From assembly GCA_051881815.1 (NCBI GenBank), contig JBJEQP010000117.1:1-64000 (forward strand): 64,000 bases of DNA, read 5' to 3'. Below are positions 43,377 to 51,952 of this stretch, in pieces. Within the stretch, counting starts at the first letter, position 1. Every line of letters starts with the position of its first letter. This stretch comes from UMGS363 sp051881815. GTDB taxonomy: Bacteria > Bacillota > Clostridia > Oscillospirales > Ruminococcaceae. The translations under genes and the position numbers were made by a program. A model generated the notes under the pieces. That model was not told the origin of the DNA, did not search any database, and saw only the letters and a list, made by a program, of their open reading frames with translations.

Positions 43377-43856
43377 TTAGGTCGCAAGCGGATGACAGCC
43401 GATGCCCGCACCGGAGTCGAATGACCTTCCCACATCAGCGTCTGTAAGCATTCCTGTAAAGTCGGAATCGGAGAGAGGCTGATCGCTCCATAATGCATAG
43501 AATGCACCCGAGCCTGCCGAATCCATAACGAAACCGAAATATCCTTTAAAGTTTTCACCGACATAGTCCGTGATATCGCAGACTGTACCGCTGCTCGATC
43601 CTCTGCATTGTCCGTTACCGGGGACAGAGTTTACAAATATCTCATCAGCGTCAAATTCTTCCCCTGCGTTATACGCATCAATTATTGCAAGCTGTGCGCC
43701 CGAAAAAACAGTTTTGGCATTTGCGTTGAACTGTGAAATTCTTGATCTTTTAACATAACCGAGCATAGACGGAACAAGGATCGCTGCCAGAATACCGATA
43801 ATTGCGATAACAACTATAAGTTCGATAAGTGTAAAACCCTTTACTTTTCCCTTCAT
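43377..43856 (-). CDS. Type IV pilin-like protein (PilA-type)
   Basis: 159-aa prepilin. The leader MKGKVKG is cut before F at the G/FTLIE motif, followed by the hydrophobic pilin helix. The C-terminal domain contains four or more Cys (about residues 82-96 and near the end), which could form a disulfide loop. The start at 43856 has AAGGGG 8 nt upstream. It is the last gene of the pilin cluster, before a strong terminator. Confidence 0.92.
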   Translation of the reverse strand: MKGKVKGFTLIELIVVIAIIGILAAILVPSMLGYVKRSRISQFNANAKTVFSGAQLAIIDAYNAGEEFDADEIFVNSVPGNGQCRGSSSGTVCDITDYVGENFKGYFGFVMDSAGSGAFYALWSDQPLSDSDFTGMLTDADVGRSFDSGAGIGCHPLAT

Positions 43857-43966
43857 ATCTACAACCCCTTTCAAAATGTGCAAAAATTATATAAATAAAA
43901 TTGCAATTATTATATTTCTATAATACATCATATTATTTGATCTGTCAATAGGTTACAGCAATTTTT

Positions 43967-44785
43967 TTAATTCTTTGCACTCAAATCCCACATAAAATAG
44001 ATTTCGGGTTTAAGTTCTTCGAATGACCATTGTTTTTCCGATCTTTCAACGCTTCCGGGATCGTTTATATATATTTCACCATTTTCGGTACATTCCCTTA
44101 TTATTATTGCGTGGCTTCCAAATGTTTCCCCTACCATACCTGCCATTACGGAATGACCGTTTTTAAGTGCATTTTTTATAACATCAAGATCAGCTTCTCC
44201 CGATTTCTCCGAATTGGGACTATAGTCATACTCGATCGCTGTAATGCCGATCGCATCGCACAGTTCCACGATTTGTTCGTTGTTTATCCCGACCATTCCC
44301 CATGCGTCCATTGAATCGGCAATTGCTGCAATTTTAGGAGGGTCTATATCGTCCTTCCCTGTAAGATAAAGGTATGCCATAGTCAGCGAAACAGGAACGC
44401 AGCCGTGCGTTTTTATATAACCTTCATATACAGGTTCATAACCCCATCTGTAGTCTGCCATATACAGCGCAGGCACCGTATCGGAGTTAAGCTCCTCGAA
44501 AGTAAAGCTCATTTTGCTGTAATCGTCTTTATGGAAAGGATAATTATAAACAAAATCAACGTTCTTTTCATAATCACGATAATACAGCTTTAATATTTTT
44601 TCGGGATACAGGTCAATATTATTCAGAATATATGCTGATTTTTCGTCCGTTTCAGCATTTTCTGCCAATATACCGTACTCTTCGTGCAGCTTACGCTTAT
44701 TTTCGATTGGAACAAGAAGTATCAACGCCGCAACAGCTATTATCGCTACAGCAACAGAAATTATTATTTTTACTTTACCGCTCAT
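43967..44785 (-). CDS. C39-like cysteine peptidase, membrane-anchored
   Basis: 272-aa protein with an N-terminal membrane anchor (residues 7-26) and a papain-fold Peptidase_C39-like domain. Candidate catalytic residues are C129 in THGCVPVSLTMAY, H225 in GSHAIII and D242 in INDPGS. It lacks the ABC transporter of bacteriocin exporters. It is encoded between two pilin genes, with a pilin terminator before it. A role in pilus or surface-protein processing, or in defence of the pilus against or by peptides, is possible but untested. Confidence 0.82.
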   Translation of the reverse strand: MSGKVKIIISVAVAIIAVAALILLVPIENKRKLHEEYGILAENAETDEKSAYILNNIDLYPEKILKLYYRDYEKNVDFVYNYPFHKDDYSKMSFTFEELNSDTVPALYMADYRWGYEPVYEGYIKTHGCVPVSLTMAYLYLTGKDDIDPPKIAAIADSMDAWGMVGINNEQIVELCDAIGITAIEYDYSPNSEKSGEADLDVIKNALKNGHSVMAGMVGETFGSHAIIIRECTENGEIYINDPGSVERSEKQWSFEELKPEIYFMWDLSAKN

Positions 44786-44796
44786 AAAATCCTCAC

Positions 44797-44833
44797 GAAA
44801 AAAAGCAGCGGAAGAATTTCTGCCGCTGCTTTC
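44797..44833 (-). terminator. Terminator after the major pilin gene
   Basis: Minus strand AAAGCAGCGG, loop, CCGCTGCTTT, then T-run. It would limit expression of the C39-like gene and the last pilin relative to the pilin at 44859-45419. Confidence 0.88.
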
Positions 44834-44858
44834 TTAAAAACTATTTTACTTCAACAAA

Positions 44859-45419
44859 TTAGTTGGAAGAATTTGTGCCTTCACCGAGCTGAGGAGCAGG
44901 ATAGATACCGTAGATGTTGCCTTCCTTAGCATCTGCCTTCTGATCGCCTTCTGTGATTTCTTCGAATTCAGCCTTTGTTGTGAAGCCGCTGATTACATCC
45001 CAGCCGGAAGACTGTGTAGCATAGCCAGCGTATGTGCAGGAATATGTACCTACGTTGAATACAGCAATGCCGTAGCCCTTGAATGTATCGCCGAGGTATG
45101 CAGCGAGGTCAACGTCTTCATCGTCAGGAGTCTTGTTAACGCCGGACCATGTTAATGCGATAACGCCGTCGTCAGCATCTTCAAATGTGAAGGAGCCTTC
45201 TTCATCAGCACCGAAGTCCCAGTTAGCAATACCGAGCTGTGTAAGAGCGGAAGAAGCAGCAGTATGAACCTGCTTTGCACCGGAGTTAGCGGAAGAGATT
45301 CTTGCGTTTCTAACGTAACCAAGCATAGAAGGTACGAGGATAGCAGCAAGAATACCGATGATTGCGATAACTACGATAAGTTCGATAAGGGTAAAGCCCT
45401 TAGTTTTTGAATTTCTCAT
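44859..45419 (-). CDS. Type IV pilin, probable major subunit
   Basis: 186-aa prepilin with an 8-residue basic leader MRNSKTKG cut before FTLIE, a perfect hydrophobic helix with Glu at mature position 5, and a Gly/Asp/Thr-rich globular domain. It has a very strong ribosome site (AAGGAGGAA) and a dedicated strong terminator, so it is the best candidate for the major pilin. The N-terminal 30 residues are nearly identical to those of the protein at 43377-43856. Confidence 0.93.
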   Translation of the reverse strand: MRNSKTKGFTLIELIVVIAIIGILAAILVPSMLGYVRNARISSANSGAKQVHTAASSALTQLGIANWDFGADEEGSFTFEDADDGVIALTWSGVNKTPDDEDVDLAAYLGDTFKGYGIAVFNVGTYSCTYAGYATQSSGWDVISGFTTKAEFEEITEGDQKADAKEGNIYGIYPAPQLGEGTNSSN

Positions 45420-45460
45420 GGGAAATTCCTCCTTTTCTTATTTTAAAATGTTTTTTATAA

Positions 45461-45479
45461 AAAGCGTAAAACGCGCTTT
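45461..45479 (-). terminator. Weak hairpin between two pilin genes
   Basis: Minus strand AAAGCG-cgtttta-CGCTTT followed by TTATAAAA. A short stem that may act as partial terminator or RNA end-protection element upstream of the major pilin. Confidence 0.45.
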
Positions 45480-45486
45480 TCCAAAA

Positions 45487-46221
45487 TTAATCGCTTGAGA
45501 GATCATCCTGATAGGGATAAACTCCGTAATAGATACCTTCACTCTTTATGATATTTCTGACATCTTTAACATTGTCGAGACCACAATACTTATAGCCGCC
45601 TACACCTTTGTTGTATTCCTTAAGGTAATTGGTTGCCATTGTCGGATCCTTTCCGTTTTCAAGTTCACGGTAAACAACAGAATCCACAGTATAGTTATCA
45701 AGGTCTATATACACCGCATAGCTTCCATCAAGCTTACTGTCAACAGAACCCATGATCTCCTTTTCGAACAACTCATAACGTTCTTTTTTATATGCCTGCG
45801 CTTCGGAGGTGACCTCCTTGCTGTAAACGTCAGATTTCTCACTGTTTTTTGTGATCGACTTAACCTCGATCTTGTCGCCCAATCTGAGCCCATCGTACTT
45901 CTTTCCGTTGCCTTCTTGAGCAATATGGAAAAATACGGCCGCAGCATTCGGTTCCTCTGTTCCGCTTGTATTGACATCAAAGAACGATATGTCCTGTTTG
46001 ATCTCACAGTCGATCAGAAAGCTCTGGAATGTGCTGTACATCATCTGAGCTTTATTTTGATCTGTTTCGATCTTTGCATCTCTTACAAAACCCGGCATAA
46101 TGATAGAAACCATGCCTGCAAGTATTGCAAGGATAGCAATAACGATCAAAAGCTCTATAAGCGTAAAACCTTTGAGCGTTTTTGTTGCGGAGGACTTACC
46201 GCAGTTTTTATTACTGTCCAT
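45487..46221 (-). CDS. Type IV pilin-like protein (large)
   Basis: 244-aa prepilin-like protein. The leader is longer (about 19 residues, MDSNKNCGKSSATKTLKG) before FTLIELLIV, then the hydrophobic helix and a Lys/Glu-rich globular part of about 190 residues. The start at 46221 has GGAGGAG 8 nt upstream. It is the first gene behind the consensus promoter at 46277-46305, so it heads the pilin cluster. Confidence 0.9.
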   Translation of the reverse strand: MDSNKNCGKSSATKTLKGFTLIELLIVIAILAILAGMVSIIMPGFVRDAKIETDQNKAQMMYSTFQSFLIDCEIKQDISFFDVNTSGTEEPNAAAVFFHIAQEGNGKKYDGLRLGDKIEVKSITKNSEKSDVYSKEVTSEAQAYKKERYELFEKEIMGSVDSKLDGSYAVYIDLDNYTVDSVVYRELENGKDPTMATNYLKEYNKGVGGYKYCGLDNVKDVRNIIKSEGIYYGVYPYQDDLSSD

Positions 46222-46539
46222 TGGGATCTCCTCCTGATAAGTTTCACTTTTTATTAAGTGTTCTCTTACTGTTATCATTATATATCGAAAGCAATATTTT
46301 GTCAATAGATTTTGCAATATTTTCCCACTAAAAAAGTGAATTTGTGAACTTTTTCTTTTTATCACTAAATTTGTGATTGTTTTTTGCCATTTTGACTAAT
46401 TTGTTAATAAAAGCAAACGTTTTCGTATACTCTCGGTAAAACTGTATAATAGCCTTGCCGAAGAAAAATGTTTTTTGTTTAAAACGTTTATGCAATTTTT
46501 GCACCTTTCTTCGGCAGAAACTATATTTTTTCGAAAAAA
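46222..46539 (-). promoter_or_regulatory. Pilin-cluster control region
   Basis: 318-bp gap with a perfect minus-strand promoter: -35 TTGACA (46300-46305), 17-bp spacer, -10 TATAAT (46277-46282). Upstream of the -35, the direct repeats TCACAAATT occur twice about 29 bp apart (46330-46380), one inside the near-palindrome TCACAAATTTAGTGA. Nearer pilT, an inverted repeat TGCCGAAGAAA / TTTCTTCGGCA (46456-46466, 46506-46516) encloses a TGCAAAAATTGCA hairpin and may end the pilT transcript. No gene is seen in the gap. Confidence 0.75.
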
Positions 46540-47658
46540 TTAATATCTGTTCGCTGCATTGCCGCCTGCGCCCTTGAGGTAACGTTCATATTCAGCGATA
46601 TCAAGGCTCTTTTCACGGGCATTTGTATCGGTGATAACGCCGTCCTTAACAAGACGTGCAAGCTCCTGATCGAGGCAGACCATACCTTCCTTCTTACCTG
46701 TCTGGATAGCTGTCTGGATAAGGTGGACCTTGTTGTCACGAACCATTGCCTTAACGGCGTCGGTTGCATTGAGGATCTCAAGAGCGGCGATACGTCCCGT
46801 TCCGTCAGCCTTCGGGATAAGTGTCTGTGCGATGATTCCGACAAGAACGGTTGCGAGCTGCGAACGGATCTGGTTCTGCTGGTGAGCAGGGAAAACGTCG
46901 ATGATACGGTTGATTGTATCGGCAGCACAGGTGGTATGAAGTGTGGACATTACAAGGTGTCCTGTTTCAGCGGCTGTAACAGCGGCGTTGATTGTTTCAA
47001 AGTCTCTCATTTCTCCGACGAGAATAACGTCCGGGTCTTCACGGAGTGCGGCACGAAGGGACATAGCGAACGATTCAACGTCGTCGCCGATCTCTCTCTG
47101 GTTTACCATGCAGCGCTTATGCTCGTGAACGTACTCGATAGGGTCTTCAACGGTGATGATATGAGCTGAACGGTTGATATTTACATAGTCGATCATTGCT
47201 GCAAGAGTTGTAGATTTACCTGAACCTGTAGGTCCTGTTACAAGGATAAGTCCACGGGGACGCATTGCAAATTCACCGAGGATCGGAGGGAGATCGAGGT
47301 CGGCAAGTGACGGGATATCGTTGCGGAGAAGACGGATAGAGATAGCCGTATTGCCCTTCTGGTGGTAAACGTTGACTCTGTGACGGTAGCCTCTCTTTGT
47401 AACATAGGAGAAGTCGGTATCGACCTTGTTCTTGATATTCTCGAGCTGTCTGCCGTTAGTCATCTGTTCAACGATCTTCATTATAGCAGCTTCTGTCATC
47501 TCGGGGTAGGACGCAAGTCTGCGGAGCGAGCCGTGAAGACGAACTACAGGTGCGATCTTTGTTGTGAAATGCACGTCGGAGCAGCCAAGAACACGGGCTT
47601 CGTCGAGGATCTTGTTAATGTTAATGACTACTTTTTCGGGAGCTTTGTTTTCTTCCAT
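46540..47658 (-). CDS. pilT: Type IV pilus retraction ATPase PilT
   Basis: 372-aa hexameric motor that depolymerises pili. Walker A GPTGSGKST, Walker B VILVGEMRD, the Asp box (VEDPIEYVHEH) and His box (LVMSTLHTTCAADT) are intact, and the length is standard for PilT. The start at 47658 (MEENKAPEK) has AAGGA 10 nt upstream. It follows pilB by 53 bp. Its presence indicates retractile pili, hence twitching or retraction rather than secretion only. Confidence 0.96.
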   Translation of the reverse strand: MEENKAPEKVVININKILDEARVLGCSDVHFTTKIAPVVRLHGSLRRLASYPEMTEAAIMKIVEQMTNGRQLENIKNKVDTDFSYVTKRGYRHRVNVYHQKGNTAISIRLLRNDIPSLADLDLPPILGEFAMRPRGLILVTGPTGSGKSTTLAAMIDYVNINRSAHIITVEDPIEYVHEHKRCMVNQREIGDDVESFAMSLRAALREDPDVILVGEMRDFETINAAVTAAETGHLVMSTLHTTCAADTINRIIDVFPAHQQNQIRSQLATVLVGIIAQTLIPKADGTGRIAALEILNATDAVKAMVRDNKVHLIQTAIQTGKKEGMVCLDQELARLVKDGVITDTNAREKSLDIAEYERYLKGAGGNAANRY

Positions 47659-47711
47659 GTGTTTCAATTCCTTTCAAGATTATATGTGGGAGATTAATAA
47701 TATAGTATCTT

Positions 47712-49400
47712 TTATACAGCGTATGTAACTCTTACGAGTTCGTCCATTGTTGTATTACCCTGCTGGACGAGTTCGGAAACGTTGTCACGGAGGAGCTTTG
47801 TTCCCTGTTTTGCGGCAAGAGCTGCGATAGCGTCTGTTTTGCCGCCGTTTGCGATAAGGCTGCTCATTTCTGTTGTGCAGGTGAGAACCTCGTGGATAGC
47901 GGTACGTCCCGTATAGCCTGTGTTATTGCACTTCGGGCAGCCGCAGGCGTCGTATATTGTAATGGACTCATTTATGCCCATAAGTTCATTTTCTTCGGGG
48001 GTGGAGATTCGTGGTGTACGGCATTCGTAGCAGATCTTCTTAACAAGTCGCTGTGCAACGATACCGATAAGTGAAGTAGCAACCATGTACGCTGCAACAC
48101 CCATATCAACAAGACGGGTAACTGTCGAAGCGGAGTCGTTTGTATGGAGTGTCGAGAGAACCATATGACCGGTGATAGCAGCTCTGATAGCGATCTCGGC
48201 TGTTTCCTGGTCACGCATTTCACCGATCATTACGATATCAGGGTCCTGACGGAGGATAGAACGGAGGGCAGCGGCGAATGTCATGCCTGCCTTTGCGTTT
48301 ACCTGACACTGGTTGATGCCTTCGATATCTTTTTCGACAGGGTCTTCGACCGTAACTACGTTTACGTTCGGTTTTGCAAGCTCACCGAGCGCAGCGTAAA
48401 GGGTGGTTGTTTTACCTGAACCGGTAGGACCTGTAACGAGCAAAACGCCCTGAGGTACTCTGATAAGCTTTGAGAAGCGTTCGTAGTTGTAATCGGTCAT
48501 ACCGAGGTCGGTGATCTTACGGAGAGCAACGTTACCGGTTGAAAGGATACGGATAACGACCTTTTCGCCGTTTACCATCGGGAGGTTAGATACACGGACG
48601 TCAAGCGTTGTTCCGTCAACGACCTGGGAGAAACGTCCGTCCTGCGGTACACGTTTTTCTGCGATGTTCATGCCGCTTATGATCTTAAGTCTTGTAACGA
48701 GAGCGTTATGTACAACGTTAGAAACGTTCATAAGCTCGATAAGGTCGCCGTTTACTCTTATACGGATCCTTGTAAAGGTCTTGAACGGCTCGATATGAAT
48801 ATCCGTTGCGCCTGCGCGGAACGAGTTTTCAACGATCGTAGTTGCAAGCTTAACGATAGGAGCGTTGTCGATTCTTTCAGCGGACTCATCATCCATTGCA
48901 CCGAGATCGTCATCGGTAAACTGATTGTTAACGCTGTCGAGGATAGCGCCTGTGTTCTGCATCGAATAGCTCTTGCCGATAGCCTTTGTGATAGCTTCCT
49001 TTGTTGCAAGGACAGGAACAACGTCCATACCCGTTGAAACCTTGATATCTTCAAAGATATAGAAGTTTACAGGATCGTGCGAAGCAACGGTAAGTCTTTT
49101 ACCCGTGATCTTTATAGCAATAATGGTATGCTTCTTTGCAAGCGCCTCGGGGATCTTCTTTACAGCTTCGATATCAATGGAAACATCGGGATCGTTAAGA
49201 TCGATGAACGGAACGTTGAGCTTCTTTGCAAGTACCTGCGCAAACTGCACATCGGTAACATAGCCAAGCTCGATAACGTAGTCACCGAAGAATTTGCCCG
49301 GAACATTTTCCTCTTTTTTCACATCGAGGACGTGCTGGAGCTGTTCTTCGGTAATGACCCCCTCATTGACCATATATTGTCCTATTGGGATGTTCTTCAT
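47712..49400 (-). CDS. pilB: Type IV pilus extension ATPase PilB
   Basis: 562-aa assembly motor. N-terminal MshEN-like domain (about 1-150), then the GspE/PilB ATPase with Walker A GPTGSGKTTT, Walker B IVMIGEMRD and a zinc site in CYECRTP and CGCPKCNNTGY. MshEN domains bind c-di-GMP in some PilB proteins; the arginine-glycine-leucine motifs needed for this were not clearly recognised here. The start at 49400 has GGAGAA upstream. It is divergent from pilD. Confidence 0.96.
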   Translation of the reverse strand: MKNIPIGQYMVNEGVITEEQLQHVLDVKKEENVPGKFFGDYVIELGYVTDVQFAQVLAKKLNVPFIDLNDPDVSIDIEAVKKIPEALAKKHTIIAIKITGKRLTVASHDPVNFYIFEDIKVSTGMDVVPVLATKEAITKAIGKSYSMQNTGAILDSVNNQFTDDDLGAMDDESAERIDNAPIVKLATTIVENSFRAGATDIHIEPFKTFTRIRIRVNGDLIELMNVSNVVHNALVTRLKIISGMNIAEKRVPQDGRFSQVVDGTTLDVRVSNLPMVNGEKVVIRILSTGNVALRKITDLGMTDYNYERFSKLIRVPQGVLLVTGPTGSGKTTTLYAALGELAKPNVNVVTVEDPVEKDIEGINQCQVNAKAGMTFAAALRSILRQDPDIVMIGEMRDQETAEIAIRAAITGHMVLSTLHTNDSASTVTRLVDMGVAAYMVATSLIGIVAQRLVKKICYECRTPRISTPEENELMGINESITIYDACGCPKCNNTGYTGRTAIHEVLTCTTEMSSLIANGGKTDAIAALAAKQGTKLLRDNVSELVQQGNTTMDELVRVTYAV

Positions 49401-49467
49401 ATATATTCTCCGTTTCTCCGTGACAAAATTTTTTGTGCCGCTCACGGTGCGGATTTTAGAAAGACTA

Positions 49468-49496
49468 TTGAAAAATATAAAAATATATGTTAAGAT
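49468..49496 (+). promoter_or_regulatory. Probable pilD promoter
   Basis: Plus strand -35 TTGAAA (49468-49473), 17-bp spacer, -10 TAAGAT (49491-49496), about 50 bp before the pilD ATG. The -10 differs from consensus at two positions. Confidence 0.6.
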
Positions 49497-49544
49497 ATTG
49501 TTTAAGCAAATATCAAATTTTCTATGTAAAGGAGTTTTGCAAAA

Positions 49545-50552
49545 ATGAATATTTCATTTGCAGTATCAGAGCTTATCGGACTGCAGATCGGGATCTATGT
49601 AATGGTATTCCTTTTTGGGATCACGATCGGAAGCTTTTTGAATGTATGTATATTCAGACTTCCTGCAGGCGAGTCGCTCATCAAACGCAATTCGCACTGT
49701 ATGACCTGCGGTGCAGAGATCAAGCGATACGATCTTATTCCGCTTTTCAGCTGGCTTTTCCTCCGAGGAAAGTGCCGTGCCTGCGGAGCGAAGATCTCGG
49801 CGAGGTATCCGCTTGTTGAGGGATTGACCGGACTGCTTTTCGTGCTTGTCTACACGCAGTACGATCTCATTGTAGACGGACTGATCTATCCTGCTTTTGT
49901 CTGCCTTTTCATTGCGGGCATCATTGTTATCGGATTTGAGGATTTTGATACGCAGGAAATGTCGGTATGTGTACTTGTTTATCTTGGGATCGAAGCATTT
50001 GCAACACGAGTTCTCTGTGTGCTTCTTCCGACAGCGTTCAGAGGAAATGATCTTCCGATCGTTGACGGTATCATCGGACTTTTCGCTGTAAGCGTTCCAT
50101 TGCTGCTCATCGGTTTCGTGTTCACGCCGCTTATCTACATATTATTTGTAAGTGAGGATCACAAAACTGTTAGAAAGCTCAAAAAACGTCTTGCAAAGGA
50201 GAAGCTTGACCCGAAGGAAACCGAAAAGATCACGAAGCTTCTTAACGAAACTCTTGAAAAGATCAAGGAAAGAGGTCCTGTTTACGGCTTCGGAATGGGA
50301 GATATACTTTTCATGGCTGCAGGCGGTCTGATGTTCGGCTGGAAGGCTGCTGTTGTAGCGCTTTTCATAGCGATCATCATCGGTGCTGTTGCAGCGATCA
50401 TTATCAAAGTGAAGAACAAGGATAAGGAAGACGCTGACAACGCATTTGCATTCGGTCCGTGCCTTGCGGTGGGACTTGTATGCGGAGCGCTTTTCGGAAC
50501 GCAGCTTTTCGATATGTATGTTGCTGCTATGACCGTTCCTTATATGATGTAA
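49545..50552 (+). CDS. pilD: Prepilin peptidase / N-methyltransferase PilD
   Basis: 335-aa polytopic aspartic peptidase that cuts prepilin leaders and methylates the new N-terminus. The N-terminal domain has the four-Cys site (C52, C55, C77, C80). The catalytic Asp residues are D133 (in FEDFDTQEM) and D253 (in GFGMGD). A charged insert of about 42 residues (202-244) splits the peptidase core between the two Asp, which is unusual. It is encoded opposite the rest of the pilus genes and ends in a bidirectional terminator. Confidence 0.94.
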   Translation: MNISFAVSELIGLQIGIYVMVFLFGITIGSFLNVCIFRLPAGESLIKRNSHCMTCGAEIKRYDLIPLFSWLFLRGKCRACGAKISARYPLVEGLTGLLFVLVYTQYDLIVDGLIYPAFVCLFIAGIIVIGFEDFDTQEMSVCVLVYLGIEAFATRVLCVLLPTAFRGNDLPIVDGIIGLFAVSVPLLLIGFVFTPLIYILFVSEDHKTVRKLKKRLAKEKLDPKETEKITKLLNETLEKIKERGPVYGFGMGDILFMAAGGLMFGWKAAVVALFIAIIIGAVAAIIIKVKNKDKEDADNAFAFGPCLAVGLVCGALFGTQLFDMYVAAMTVPYMM

Positions 50553-50561
50553 ATAAACCGA

Positions 50562-50606
50562 TTATTTCGGGGGTGTGCTTATTCGAGCGCACCCCCGAAA
50601 TTTTTA
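50562..50606. terminator. Bidirectional terminator between pilD and the minor pilin genes
   Basis: ATTTCGGGGGTGTGC pairs with GCGCACCCCCGAAAT with one mismatch around a 7-nt loop, followed by TTTTTATTT on the plus strand. The two converging transcripts meet here. Confidence 0.88.
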
Positions 50607-51395
50607 TTTCTTCGGAAGAGTGAAAACGATATAAATGTTTCTGCCCTGTTTGGTTGAATCCAGGTCGTACATATTATCCTCGAGCGAGCCGCCGGATACC
50701 ATAACGTTCGACCAGCCGTTTATAGGCTCCGCAAGATTGCGGCAGGTAGCTTCGCCCTCGGTCATAACACATTCATAGCTTGTTATCTCCTCAGTCTTGA
50801 TTATTTGACTGTCAGCTTTAGCTTTCTTCAGGGCTGACGGAAGAAGGCTTGAAACTGTGATATTGAAGCCGGAGCACTTATAACCCGTAACGAGAGTCTT
50901 ATTGGTTTTATCATCGTGCTTTTCGGATATACCTGTCGCCATAAGGTTTATCGAATAATTGTACGGACCGTAAAAAGCATCGCCGAGAGCCATTCTTGTT
51001 TCCGTTTCGGAACCCTTTTTGTTACGAAGGACTCTGCCGTATACCTTTTCGTTTCTGTAGACGTATTCTGTTTTATTGTCGATGACGATGAAATTAATAT
51101 CGCCGTCTTCCGATGCATTGTAACCCGATTTGCTCTTGAATGTAGAAACTGCATTTGCGAGATCGGACGAGCTTGTGCCTGTATATACGCCGAGCTTTGT
51201 GGCATATCTCAGGCTTTCGCCGATATAAGTCGCTATACCGTTCTGCGTTGTTCTCTGTGCCTCATAGTAGGTGGAATCAACGTATGTTGTTCTGATCGGA
51301 TCCATCATTCTCATTATGCCGAGCATAAGTATCGACATAACAGCCATTACGATAATAAGCTCAATAAGAGTAAAGCCTTTAAGAATCTTTTTCAT
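50604..51395 (-). CDS. Minor pseudopilin, PilW-like
   Basis: 263-aa prepilin with leader MKKILKG before FTLIELIIVMAVMS, a Met-rich helix, and a globular domain. It is the last gene of the pilC-pilMN-pilO-pilX-like-pilV-like run. The position and Met-rich helix suggest a PilW/PilJ-type minor pilin of the initiation or tip complex; this assignment is inferred. Confidence 0.85.
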   Translation of the reverse strand: MKKILKGFTLIELIIVMAVMSILMLGIMRMMDPIRTTYVDSTYYEAQRTTQNGIATYIGESLRYATKLGVYTGTSSSDLANAVSTFKSKSGYNASEDGDINFIVIDNKTEYVYRNEKVYGRVLRNKKGSETETRMALGDAFYGPYNYSINLMATGISEKHDDKTNKTLVTGYKCSGFNITVSSLLPSALKKAKADSQIIKTEEITSYECVMTEGEATCRNLAEPINGWSNVMVSGGSLEDNMYDLDSTKQGRNIYIVFTLPKK

Positions 51396-51407
51396 AGCTT
51401 CACCTCA

Positions 51408-51938
51408 TCAGTCTTCCATTGTATAGCCGGTGAAATACTTGTAGTTCAGATACATCTTCTGATCATCTACACTTTCAGATGTGTCAACAGACTTGAAAAT
51501 GTCATTGTATTCACTGTTAAGGCTGCCGTTCTTATACTTTGCGTTATCGTTCTGATCTCTTGTCTGGAGAACATAATAATCGACCGCATATCCGTAAGCA
51601 GCACTTCTCGAACCCAAGGTATTCGGAAGAGCATCTCTTTTAAGAGTGATGTTATACTTTGTAGTAGAATTAACGGGAGGCTCTCTACCGCTTTCCTTTT
51701 CAGTGTCCGAAAGCTTCTGTTCTTTGTTTCCGCCATTTGAGTAAACAGGAACTGCTTCACTGTTTGTCTTTTTCTCAACATACTTCATCTGGTTTGCAAT
51801 GCTTGAATTGTTCTGATGGTTCATTCTGTTGACATTGCAGACCGAAGCATATATCTGAGCCATGATAAGAGAGCTGATACCAAGTATGGCAAGAGCAACA
51901 AGACATTCGATAAGCGTAAAACCGCGCATTTTTTTCAT
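51408..51938 (-). CDS. Minor pseudopilin, PilV-like
   Basis: 176-aa prepilin, leader MKKMRG before FTLIECLVALAI, where E5 is followed by C-L-V-A-L as in many PilV/GspI proteins. The start at 51938 has GGAGG 9 nt upstream. It ends 12 bp before the PilW-like gene. Confidence 0.87.
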   Translation of the reverse strand: MKKMRGFTLIECLVALAILGISSLIMAQIYASVCNVNRMNHQNNSSIANQMKYVEKKTNSEAVPVYSNGGNKEQKLSDTEKESGREPPVNSTTKYNITLKRDALPNTLGSRSAAYGYAVDYYVLQTRDQNDNAKYKNGSLNSEYNDIFKSVDTSESVDDQKMYLNYKYFTGYTMED

Positions 51939-51952
51939 GTTCATCTGCCTCC

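Noticed and set aside
43967..44785. Bacteriocin or lantibiotic export peptidase
   Set aside because: No ABC transporter, precursor peptide or modification gene lies nearby; only the C39-like fold is shared.
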